Assembly: GCA_009927255.1 (NCBI GenBank)
Contig: RFNJ01000104.1
Span: 1 to 6,932, forward strand
Reading direction: 5' to 3'
Source of the DNA: Pseudomonadota bacterium
GTDB lineage: Bacteria > Pseudomonadota > Alphaproteobacteria > UBA2136 > UBA6156
Length of the DNA: 6,932 nt
The translations under genes and the position numbers were made by a program. Below the pieces are notes generated by a model. That model had not been told where the DNA came from. It worked only from the letters and a program-made list of their open reading frames with translations, and did not search any database. The stretch's first letter is position 1. Every line of letters begins with the position of its first letter. This document shows positions 1 through 6,506 of this stretch, piece after piece.

Positions 1-1419
1 TACATCTTCGCCCTGCACGCGGCTACCATCACCGGCTAGCAAAATCTTGCGCTGACACAGTACCCCAAGGTGCCGATACCCATCATGCGCCCCCTCCAGC
101 GCCACCTCCCCCACCGCCTGCCCCCGCCGCTCCAGGCGCACCTCGCGCGGCCGCCGCCCCACCCGAAAACTCCCCCACACCTCCGCACTGTTCACACCAT
201 CCACCACCACGGCCGAATGCGCCGCCGTCCCGCGCAAAACATTCCGCAGCGCATGCTGATAAGCATACGTCCCACAGTTCACCACCACCCGCTCGCGCCC
301 GCAACAAAGCTCAAAGCTCAACGTGTCGGCATGAGCATGGCCGGGGTTACTATCCGGCCCCACCACCCCCCCATCCATCACCACACTCAGCGCCGCATCA
401 CCCTTGCCGCGCACCGCCCGCACAAACCCCGCCTGCGGCAACATCTCCGGCACATCGTCACTGTCCACGCCACTTAGCCGCAACAACCGCTCCACATACT
501 CCGCACTCATCTCCGCACTGTCATTAAACAACGCCAATTTCCCATCGGGATGCACCAACACCGCCAGCGCCCGCCCCAGCCCCACCACCGCCTGCTCCAG
601 CATCTTCGGCGCGCCGCCACCTTGCTTTTTCAGCACCGCCCGCAGCTCCAGCAGGTCACGCAACACCTGCGCCATATACAACGGACTACGCTCATCATGA
701 GCCCCATCCGCCAGCAATTGCACCCGCAACTGGCGCAACAGCTCCGCCATCCCAAACTCAAAAAACTCTCGCCGCCCCTCCACCGCCAACCCCGCATAAA
801 CCAACGCTTTAAGGTTTTTCAGCAGGTGATTCCCCCCCAAATCCCACTCACAGTTCCAGCGCAAATAATCCGCCTGCCGCGCCACCGCCGCATAAAACGC
901 TTTGGCAAACTCCGCATCCGCCTCCTCCAGCAACCACTTGCCATGGGTCAACCACGCCACCAAGCGCAAGCTGGTCGGATAAGGATGCCACGCCAGCGGG
1001 TGATAATGCCCAAACGCCACCAACCAATCCGCCACCAACGCCTGCGCCTCCGCCCGCTTACCCGCCGCCCGTAAGTCCGCCAACCACTCAAAGTAATGCA
1101 AATTAAAAACCCACAACGCACTTACATTTTTCGGCAACCAACTCTTTGGCGGAACCCCCAACTCCAAATTAACCCCCACAAACCCAAACTGCCCCACCGC
1201 TAGCGCCCGCCCGGCATTGGCATCACCGGGGAAAAGCTCCACCCCCACCCACGCCACCGCCGCTAAACTCGCATCTCCCTCACGCACCCGCCCCACTTCA
1301 TAAAGCGGCGAAGCATAATACACCCGCTTCCCCCGCGCCCACAAACGCCACAGCAGCGCCGCCGGCGGCACAAACCGCAACGTCCGCCAAAGCCGTAAAA
1401 CACGTCCCCCAAATCCCAT
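1..1419 (-). CDS. Heparinase II/III family protein (alginate-lyase-like), 3' end outside window
   Basis: The minus strand is open from an ATG at 1419 to the window edge, giving 473 residues without a stop. The start is firm: an in-frame TAG lies four codons upstream, no other start codon lies between, and AGGG sits 7 bases before the ATG. The N-terminus (RTLRFVPPAALLWRL, residues 12-26) resembles the basic opening segment usual in this group and is not a clear signal peptide. An alpha-helical N-terminal lyase domain follows, with FNLHYFEWL (105-113), GNHLLKNLKAL (196-206) and DGAHDERSPLY (238-248). The C-terminal heparinase II/III domain starts with GHAHADTLSFEL (360-371), then NCGTYAYQ and RGTAAHSAVVVDG (396-408). 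In characterised PL15/PL17 lyases an Asn-His pair and Tyr residues act in beta-elimination; N197/H198 and Y248 are candidate equivalents (inference). Relatives often sit in exopolysaccharide or O-antigen loci, and their substrate is usually unknown. The domain assignment is strong; the activity is not shown. Confidence 0.9.
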   Translation of the reverse strand, partial: MGFGGRVLRLWRTLRFVPPAALLWRLWARGKRVYYASPLYEVGRVREGDASLAAVAWVGVELFPGDANAGRALAVGQFGFVGVNLELGVPPKSWLPKNVSALWVFNLHYFEWLADLRAAGKRAEAQALVADWLVAFGHYHPLAWHPYPTSLRLVAWLTHGKWLLEEADAEFAKAFYAAVARQADYLRWNCEWDLGGNHLLKNLKALVYAGLAVEGRREFFEFGMAELLRQLRVQLLADGAHDERSPLYMAQVLRDLLELRAVLKKQGGGAPKMLEQAVVGLGRALAVLVHPDGKLALFNDSAEMSAEYVERLLRLSGVDSDDVPEMLPQAGFVRAVRGKGDAALSVVMDGGVVGPDSNPGHAHADTLSFELCCGRERVVVNCGTYAYQHALRNVLRGTAAHSAVVVDGVNSAEVWGSFRVGRRPREVRLERRGQAVGEVALEGAHDGYRHLGVLCQRKILLAGDGSRVQGEDV

Positions 1420-1460
1420 ACCGCCACCCTACCACAGCCCCAAGCCCAAAAAACAGAGCT

Positions 1461-1489
1461 AAAACAAAACAGGGGGCAAAACGCCCCCT
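1461..1489 (-). terminator. Intrinsic terminator after the chemoreceptor gene
   Basis: On the minus strand a perfect 7-bp stem, AGGGGGC paired with GCCCCCT (1489-1483 with 1477-1471), encloses the 5-base loop GTTTT. It is followed by GTTTTGTTTT (1470-1461). It begins about 20 bases past the TAG stop at 1510-1512 and ends about 40 bases before the heparinase ATG. It therefore separates the two genes, and the heparinase gene needs its own promoter or read-through. The + strand side has no T tract, so it acts in one direction only. Confidence 0.8.
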
Positions 1490-1509
1490 CAATGAATCAG
1501 GCAAGCACC

Positions 1510-2322
1510 CTAATGCTTAACCCCCATCTCATCCAGCACCCCCTGCATCTGCGTCTTCATCTCATTGAAAGACCCCTGCACCTCGCCCACACTCTTGCTC
1601 ACTTGGTCAGCCGCCACACCGGTATCGTTGGCCGCCTGCTCAATACCATTCATGTTGTCATCCACTTGCTGCACGCGTTGCGCCGCATCACGCACGCTGC
1701 CGGCAATCTGCTTGGCAACGCCGCTCTGCTCCTCAACAGCGGCCGAAACCGTCGTGGCATTATCCCGAATCCGGTGAATCGCCTCAACCACCGCCTGCAA
1801 GGCAACAACACTCTGCTCGCTCACATCCTGAATTTCCTGCACCTGCTCGCGAATATCCACAGTCGCTTGGCTGGTATGGCTCGCCAACTTCTTCACTTCA
1901 TCTGCCACCACCGCAAACCCACGGCCCGCATCACCGGCCCGCGCCGCCTCAATCGCCGCGTTCAGCGCCAAAAGGTTGGTCTGCTCGGCAAGGTCATTAA
2001 TCAAGCTCACAACTTCGGTAATTTTCTTGCTCGCTTCGCCAAGCTTACGCACCACATCATCGGTTTTCTTGGCTTTACCAACCGCATCATCAATCAGCAC
2101 ATTGGTCTCGGCAATGCTCTGGCTAATGTCGTTAATGCTAATGTTCAGCTCCTCAACTGCGGTGGAAACCGTATTAACATACCCCGCCGCCTCGCCACTG
2201 TTTTTCCGAATCACCGTGCTCTGCGCGCTGGTCTCCTCACTCGCCGCCACCATACTGCTCACCGCTTCACCCACTTGGCTGGTACTCTGGCCCACTTTTC
2301 TCGGCGCCACTAAAAAACCCAC
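1510..2322 (-). CDS. Chemoreceptor C-terminal part: cytoplasmic signalling hairpin
   Basis: A 270-codon frame opening at a GTG (2322) and ending in TAG carries the highly conserved MCP signalling domain, a long coiled-coil hairpin that binds CheW and CheA. The tip reads DLAEQTNLLALNAAIEAAR (about 110-128), followed by GRGFAVVADEVKKLA (133-147). The N-side arm contains SEETSAQ (28-34) and VSTAVEELN (52-60). The arm before the tip is about 110 residues and the arm after it about 145. The two arms should match, so the N-side arm looks shortened, in line with a deletion near the HAMP junction. The C-terminus (DEMGVKH) has no NWETF-like CheR/CheB tether. The GTG is probably only the first in-frame start codon after the frameshift, since I see no convincing ribosome binding site. 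If it were translated alone, the product would be a soluble signalling module. Confidence 0.85.
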   Translation of the reverse strand: MGFLVAPRKVGQSTSQVGEAVSSMVAASEETSAQSTVIRKNSGEAAGYVNTVSTAVEELNISINDISQSIAETNVLIDDAVGKAKKTDDVVRKLGEASKKITEVVSLINDLAEQTNLLALNAAIEAARAGDAGRGFAVVADEVKKLASHTSQATVDIREQVQEIQDVSEQSVVALQAVVEAIHRIRDNATTVSAAVEEQSGVAKQIAGSVRDAAQRVQQVDDNMNGIEQAANDTGVAADQVSKSVGEVQGSFNEMKTQMQGVLDEMGVKH

Positions 2323-3571
2323 GCGCCAATTTCTGCACCGGCGTCACCAACCGGCCAGAAATCCAGAGTCCAAACAGCGCATTCAACACCGCCGTCACCA
2401 GTACCATCGCCACCGTAATCCAAATCATCTTATAAATCGGCGCCATCATCTCGCTCACAAACACTTTCACAATCATCCCCCACTTCACCCCATCCAGCAG
2501 CTCCACTTGCTCCAAGCTCCCCATCACTTCATCGCCGGTATGCCCCACAAAGCTTTTAATCCCATCAAATCCAGTAAACACCTCGCCCAAAATCGGCTGT
2601 ACCCGCTCTGGTAACACCGTACCAATTTTCAAATTTTTATCGGTCAAAGCATCGCTGCGCAGTTTAAAATCTTGTCCAAAAAAGAACCCCTCCGCCGTCT
2701 CGCCCAGCTCTTTTGCCTTCGTAAACACAGCCGAAATCTTATCCACCGGCAGCTGAAACGCCGCCGCCCCAATCGTCTTACCATCTTCAATCAACGGCAC
2801 CGCCACAAACGCCGCTGGTGCACCATAGCTCGGCATGTAAGGCTCAAAATCTGCCATAAATACCGCATGCGGGTCACTGCTTACCAACGCCCGATTCACC
2901 GCCTTAGCCAACCCCGTATTCGCCAAAAACCCCTCATCCACCCGCGCCATAAAATCAATTTCCTTATACACGCTATAAACCACCCGCTTGCTCGCCGCAT
3001 CAATCAAAAAGAAGTCATAATAGCCAAACTGGTCAATATAAGCCTTAAAATCGCTATGGAAAATCTTATGCACACGGTTATACGCCACATCCACACCCGC
3101 ATCTTCCAGCTTATGCTTTTCACCAATCTTTTCAGGGTTAGCGCTGATATAAAGATGCTGCAACGCCCGCGCCCCAGCATCCTTCTGCTGCCATCCAATC
3201 TCATCACCCGGCTTACTATCTGGTGTATTCTGCTGCTGGTAGGCAAAGCGCGCCTTATACGCCGCACTGTCCACCGCCACACCAGCCAAGTCAGCATTCT
3301 CAACTCCCGCCGCAAACTCGCGCAAAGCCGTGTGCACTTGGCTATTGTCAGAAATCACCAACAAATCACCCTTCACACGGTTAAAATAATCATGAATTTC
3401 ATAATCAATCGATGTCCGCACCAAATCCATCCCATTGGTGGTCATCTCTTGCGCGCTCTTATATGAAAAGTACGTATTCACCGCCGTCAAAATTGTCATC
3501 GGCACCAACCCCACCACCAGCATTGCCCCAATAATCCGCTGCTTAAACGTCAAGTTCATGGCCAACCTCAT
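2267..3571 (-). CDS. Chemoreceptor N-terminal part: TM1, Cache-like periplasmic sensor, TM2, start of HAMP
   Basis: This 434-codon frame encodes the sensory half of a methyl-accepting chemotaxis protein. TM1 is about residues 13-35 and TM2 about 382-404, with a periplasmic domain of about 345 residues between them. Residues around FGYYDFFLID (182-191), VVYSVYKEIDF (197-207) and APAAFVAVPL (251-260) look like a Cache-type (double Cache) ligand-binding domain. After TM2 only the start of HAMP is present (GRLVTPVQKL, 406-415). The frame then degenerates and stops at a TGA (2267-2269). The ligand cannot be predicted. Two starts are possible: ATG 3571 and ATG 3559. The second gives MNLTFKQRIIGA, a typical chemoreceptor N-terminus, and has AGG six bases upstream, so I prefer 3559. 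The frame belongs with the one ending at 1510; alone it would be a membrane sensor with no signalling output. Confidence 0.85.
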   Translation of the reverse strand: MRLAMNLTFKQRIIGAMLVVGLVPMTILTAVNTYFSYKSAQEMTTNGMDLVRTSIDYEIHDYFNRVKGDLLVISDNSQVHTALREFAAGVENADLAGVAVDSAAYKARFAYQQQNTPDSKPGDEIGWQQKDAGARALQHLYISANPEKIGEKHKLEDAGVDVAYNRVHKIFHSDFKAYIDQFGYYDFFLIDAASKRVVYSVYKEIDFMARVDEGFLANTGLAKAVNRALVSSDPHAVFMADFEPYMPSYGAPAAFVAVPLIEDGKTIGAAAFQLPVDKISAVFTKAKELGETAEGFFFGQDFKLRSDALTDKNLKIGTVLPERVQPILGEVFTGFDGIKSFVGHTGDEVMGSLEQVELLDGVKWGMIVKVFVSEMMAPIYKMIWITVAMVLVTAVLNALFGLWISGRLVTPVQKLARGFFSGAEKSGPEYQPSG

Positions 3572-3738
3572 TTTTTCTTCACGCCGGTCTTAGCGCCAGC
3601 TTTTTTTAGTCGTTATTCAAACTTATACCGCACCCCCACCCCCAACACCACCCCCCTGCCCAAACTCCAAGCACCCCAACCTAGCCACCCCTCTCAAAAA
3701 TATCACAATTCATCACACCAACCTAACTCCCAACACCC
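3572..3738 (-). other. Intergenic region between the GT2 gene and the chemoreceptor gene
   Basis: These 167 bases hold no gene. On the minus strand they are very G-rich, with four G tracts at 3661-3633. There is a TATAAG hexamer at 3627-3622, about 60 bases before the preferred ATG (3559). It could be a -10 element, but no good -35 lies 17 bases upstream. A TGTGAT direct repeat 4 bases apart lies further upstream. I find no hairpin with a T tract after the GT2 stop, so transcription from the glycosyltransferase operon could continue into the chemoreceptor gene. Confidence 0.5.
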
Positions 3739-4701
3739 CTACCGCCGCCGCAGAACATACTGTTTCCGCCCCTGCGGCTCATGATAAATCCGCGTCAGCA
3801 TCTCCCCCAGCACCCCCATCCCCAGCAATTGCACCCCCAGCAAAATCAGCATAATCGCCGCCAGCAGCATCGGCCGCCCACCAATATCAAACCCCAACAG
3901 CTTCAACCCCAGCAAATATACCAGCATCAACCCGCCCGGCACCAGCATCAGCAACCCAGCATAGCCAAAAAAGTGCAGCGGCCGATGAATAAACTTCTGG
4001 AAAAAATACAGCTGAATAATATCCAAAGCCACCCGAATGCTCTTATCCAACCCATACTTACTCACCCCAAACTGCCGCGCATGGTGGCGCACTTCCAGCT
4101 CCACCACTTTGGCACCAAATTGCGTCGCCACGGCAGGGATAAACCGATGCAACTCGCCATAAATCCGCAAATCATCCAGCAACGCGCGCCGATACACCTT
4201 CAAACTGCACCCCAAGTCATGCAACTGCAAACCGGTAATCCGCGCAATCAAACGGTTGGCAATTCGGCTCGGCAAATTGCTGGTAATCGCGTTGTCCTTA
4301 CGGTGCTTGCGCCAGCCCGAAACCACATCCGCCCCACTCTCCTCAATCTTCGCCAGCAACGCGGGAATATCCTCCGGGTCATTCTGCAAATCACCATCCA
4401 TCGTCACCACCAGCTGGCCACGGGCATGGTCAAAGCCCGCCTGCATCGCCGCCGATTGCCCATAGTTCCGCATCAAATACAAAGGCTGCACCTCCGGCGT
4501 CACCTTGGCCAATTTCGCCAACACCGCCGCCGTCTGGTCGCGGCTGCCATCATCCACGCACACCATTTCCCACACGTAACCACTGCGCCGCATCACCGCC
4601 GCCACGCGCTCCACCAGCAACGGCAAACTTTCTTCCTCATTATAAAGCGGCACCACAATCGTCACCTCAACTGCCCGTGCTTTTTGCTGTCCCTGCGCCA
4701 T
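3739..4701 (-). CDS. Polyprenyl-phosphate glycosyltransferase, GT2 (DPM1/GtrB/ArnC-like)
   Basis: The family moves a sugar from a nucleotide sugar onto polyprenyl (undecaprenyl) phosphate at the cytoplasmic membrane face. Using ATG 4701 the protein has 320 residues. The GT-A fold shows VVPLYNEEE (16-24), VDDGSRDQT (49-57), RNYGQSAAMQAGF (78-90), the DGD metal/nucleotide motif in MDGDLQNDP (101-109), ELHRFIPA (183-190) and FGVSKYGLDK (211-220). Two C-terminal membrane helices (about 243-266 and 277-300) precede EMLTRIYHEPQGRKQY, as in GtrB-type enzymes. Start choice: AAGGGAG six bases before ATG 4701 is a good ribosome binding site. ATG 4719 shares one base with the TAA of the preceding gene (TAATG) and would add 18 bases, so it is possible too. 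The neighbouring GT-C gene is the likely user of its product. The sugar is unknown, and I give no ArnC name because substrate specificity cannot be read here. Confidence 0.92.
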   Translation of the reverse strand: MAQGQQKARAVEVTIVVPLYNEEESLPLLVERVAAVMRRSGYVWEMVCVDDGSRDQTAAVLAKLAKVTPEVQPLYLMRNYGQSAAMQAGFDHARGQLVVTMDGDLQNDPEDIPALLAKIEESGADVVSGWRKHRKDNAITSNLPSRIANRLIARITGLQLHDLGCSLKVYRRALLDDLRIYGELHRFIPAVATQFGAKVVELEVRHHARQFGVSKYGLDKSIRVALDIIQLYFFQKFIHRPLHFFGYAGLLMLVPGGLMLVYLLGLKLLGFDIGGRPMLLAAIMLILLGVQLLGMGVLGEMLTRIYHEPQGRKQYVLRRR

Positions 4702-4707
4702 CTTCCA

Positions 4708-4714
4708 CTCCCTT
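4708..4714 (-). promoter_or_regulatory. Ribosome binding site that favours the ATG at 4701 for the GT2 gene
   Basis: AAGGGAG (minus strand) is followed by a 6-base spacer and the ATG at 4701-4699. The competing ATG at 4719 has GGGAG with a longer 10-base spacer but overlaps the previous stop codon, which would suit translational coupling. The site therefore supports, but does not prove, the shorter form. Confidence 0.55.
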
Positions 4715-4718
4715 GCCA

Positions 4719-6506
4719 TTATTGCAAATCTCCCACCACCAACAAACAAAATCCACCCTCACATTGCTTATGCAGCACTGTCCCCCGCGCCTGCGCCGCC
4801 AGTTCCAACTCAATCTGCGGCACAGTGGGCAATTCCGTCAACACAATCGTCTCCGGCGCATAAATATGCTCCGGCAACTGCAATGGCTTCTCCAACTTCA
4901 AAAACCGCTTGTCACTAATATACAGCACGCTCGGCTTATGCAGCCCCAAATGGATAATCGGCACACCCGCCGGAATCTCCCGCAGCATCAGCGCCATCCG
5001 CGCCAGCGGCGCCTGCGTATATTGCCACACCAGCGGCACCGTGCCCCACACCATCAACCCCAAACACACCGCCCACACCAACGCCAAACTCGCCTCTGCC
5101 CAGCGCACCCCCGCCCCCACCAACGCCCACGCCGCCAAACCAACACTTAATAGTAACAACCCAATCACCGGCAACCCCATATCAAGCTGCACTGGCAACT
5201 GCAAAACCGCCATCGCCAACACATCTTTCGGCGGCCAATTAAAACCAACAAACACCTGCAACCACCCCCAAATCCCCACCAAAACCTCACTCTTCAGCGC
5301 CGCCAAAGCTGGGTTAATCGCCAGCGCCACCACCGCCATCACCACCAACCACAAGCCCCCCAGCCCCACATACCACCACGGCAATTTCGGGCGCGGCTGC
5401 AAACTCAACCACCGCCCCACCACAACTGCCAACGCCGGAAACGCCGGTACAATATAATGCGCCAACTTGGTGCCACTCATGCTAAAAAACCCAATGTAAA
5501 CCACCGCCCACCCCAACGCCAAAATCGGCAGCGCTCGCCGCGCGTCAAAGCCACTCAAGTCATCCCGCCACCGCTGCACCACCGCCCAAGTCGCCGCAGG
5601 CAATAACAACACCCACGGAAAAAATCCCACCAACAAAATCAGCAGGTAATAAAAATGGCTGCCACTCTGGCTATTCCCCATCCCGCTGGCATAGCGGTTC
5701 AAATTATGCACCACAAAAAACTCATAAAAAAACCCAACCCCAAACTGCGCCACCAGCAACCCCACCCACGGCACCAAAAACAGCAAAATCACCGCCAACG
5801 TTTTCCACGGCGCCAGCATATTCCACACCACCTGCCAGTGCCGCCACCGCGCCGCAAAAACCATCAGCGCCACCACCGCCGCAGGCAACCACGCAATCGG
5901 CCCCTTAGCTAAAAATCCCAACGCCGCCAACCCACCGGTTATCCAATGGTCATACTTGCCATCCCGCACCATCCGCCCGGGATACAACATCCGCACCACC
6001 CACAACACCAACGCCAAGCTCAGCAAGTTCAAAAGCCCATCCGCCGTCGCCGCCCGCCCCACCACCAAAAAACTCAGGCTCAACCCCAGCGCCGCCGCAC
6101 TGTAAATCCCCCACCGCCGCTCACCGGTTAAGCGCCAAACGCCCCACCCCAGCAACCAAATGCTCCCCAGCGCCGCCAAAGCACTCGGCAAGCGGGCGGC
6201 ATAAAGCGAATCCTCCCCCAGCACACTCATCAACCCACTCTGCACCCAATAAATTAAAGGCGGCTTATGATAACGCGGCTCGCCATTATAGGTCGGCATC
6301 GCCACCAACTCACTCGTGCGCATCTCAATGGTCGCCCGCGTAAAAATCGCCTCATCCACATCAAACAACCCATAGCGCCCATGCCCCGCCAAATATAGCC
6401 ACCCCAACATCACCACCAGCGCCAGTATCATCCAGCTATCGCGCCGCTGCGCCTCACTCATCCGCCGCCAACCCCGCAACCAATCCCCCAAATAACCAGG
6501 CATCAT
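4719..6506 (-). CDS. GT-C membrane glycosyltransferase, GT39/ArnT-like (PMT family)
   Basis: The family moves a sugar from a polyprenyl-phosphate donor to an acceptor (lipid A, a glycan or a protein) on the periplasmic side of the inner membrane. The 595-residue length fits ArnT-like proteins. After a short cytosolic start and TM1 (about 24-40) comes GLFDVDEAIFTRATIEM (46-62), whose acidic DVDE is the expected first-loop catalytic motif. Next are YHKPPLIYW (79-87), LAKGPIAWLP (199-208), FVVHNLNRY (264-272) and SGTKLAHYIVPAFPALA (344-360), all arranged as in the ArnT/PMT family. About a dozen hydrophobic helices run to about 490, and a soluble, probably periplasmic, C-terminal domain of about 100 residues ends the protein. 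The start overlaps the TGA of the PAP2 gene (ATGA), with GGAGG eight bases before ATG 6506; a second ATG follows at once (6503). Donor and acceptor are unknown; the adjacent GT2 enzyme probably supplies the donor. Confidence 0.92.
   Translation of the reverse strand: MMPGYLGDWLRGWRRMSEAQRRDSWMILALVVMLGWLYLAGHGRYGLFDVDEAIFTRATIEMRTSELVAMPTYNGEPRYHKPPLIYWVQSGLMSVLGEDSLYAARLPSALAALGSIWLLGWGVWRLTGERRWGIYSAAALGLSLSFLVVGRAATADGLLNLLSLALVLWVVRMLYPGRMVRDGKYDHWITGGLAALGFLAKGPIAWLPAAVVALMVFAARWRHWQVVWNMLAPWKTLAVILLFLVPWVGLLVAQFGVGFFYEFFVVHNLNRYASGMGNSQSGSHFYYLLILLVGFFPWVLLLPAATWAVVQRWRDDLSGFDARRALPILALGWAVVYIGFFSMSGTKLAHYIVPAFPALAVVVGRWLSLQPRPKLPWWYVGLGGLWLVVMAVVALAINPALAALKSEVLVGIWGWLQVFVGFNWPPKDVLAMAVLQLPVQLDMGLPVIGLLLLSVGLAAWALVGAGVRWAEASLALVWAVCLGLMVWGTVPLVWQYTQAPLARMALMLREIPAGVPIIHLGLHKPSVLYISDKRFLKLEKPLQLPEHIYAPETIVLTELPTVPQIELELAAQARGTVLHKQCEGGFCLLVVGDLQ

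Larger units (their letters stand above)
1510..3571 (-). pseudogene. Methyl-accepting chemotaxis protein gene, broken by frameshift and HAMP loss
   Basis: Two overlapping minus-strand reading frames (2267-3571 and 1510-2322) encode the two halves of one chemoreceptor. Going from the first frame to the second requires skipping one base within about 2267-2322. The simplest sites are a T6 run (minus strand, 2317-2312) or an A4 run (2299-2296); shortening either by one base joins the frames into a product of about 682-686 residues. Even so, the joined protein lacks the HAMP connector and second HAMP helix. Only about 40 residues separate the end of TM2 from the conserved SEETSAQ segment, whereas HAMP-containing receptors need roughly twice that. 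An indel not divisible by three that removed part of HAMP would explain both defects. Alternatives are a sequencing or assembly error, or recoding. An intrinsic terminator follows the 3' end. As it stands, no intact transmembrane receptor can be made. Confidence 0.75.

Noticed and set aside
83..307. A 74-codon minus-strand frame, very rich in Gly and Ala
   Set aside because: It lies out of frame within the heparinase II/III gene, whose frame is well supported by motifs.
1298..1504. A 68-codon minus-strand frame with hydrophobic stretches
   Set aside because: It spans the terminator and overlaps the heparinase N-terminus in another frame, with no domain or ribosome binding site.
1492..2313. 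A 273-codon + strand frame opposite the chemoreceptor signalling domain
   Set aside because: The opposite strand encodes an unmistakable MCP hairpin. The + strand product has no family features.
3583..3607. A hairpin followed by seven T on the + strand, like a terminator
   Set aside because: The stem is short with mismatches, and no + strand gene precedes it to be terminated.
3600..3630. A possible sigma-28 (flagellar) promoter, from TAAGTTT on the minus strand before the chemoreceptor gene
   Set aside because: At the required spacing of about 11 bases the -10 side is a run of A and does not match GCCGATAA.
3700..3720. TGTGAT repeated with a 4-base gap (minus strand), resembling CRP half-sites
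   Set aside because: The repeats are direct, not inverted, so they do not form a CRP-type palindrome.
3781..4863. A 360-codon + strand frame opposite the GT2 gene, and similar + strand frames at 70-477, 550-1074, 2672-3466 and 5655-5912
   Set aside because: Their products are low-complexity, rich in His, Pro, Arg and Gln, with no recognisable domain. They are antisense shadows made by the G-ending codons of the true minus-strand genes.
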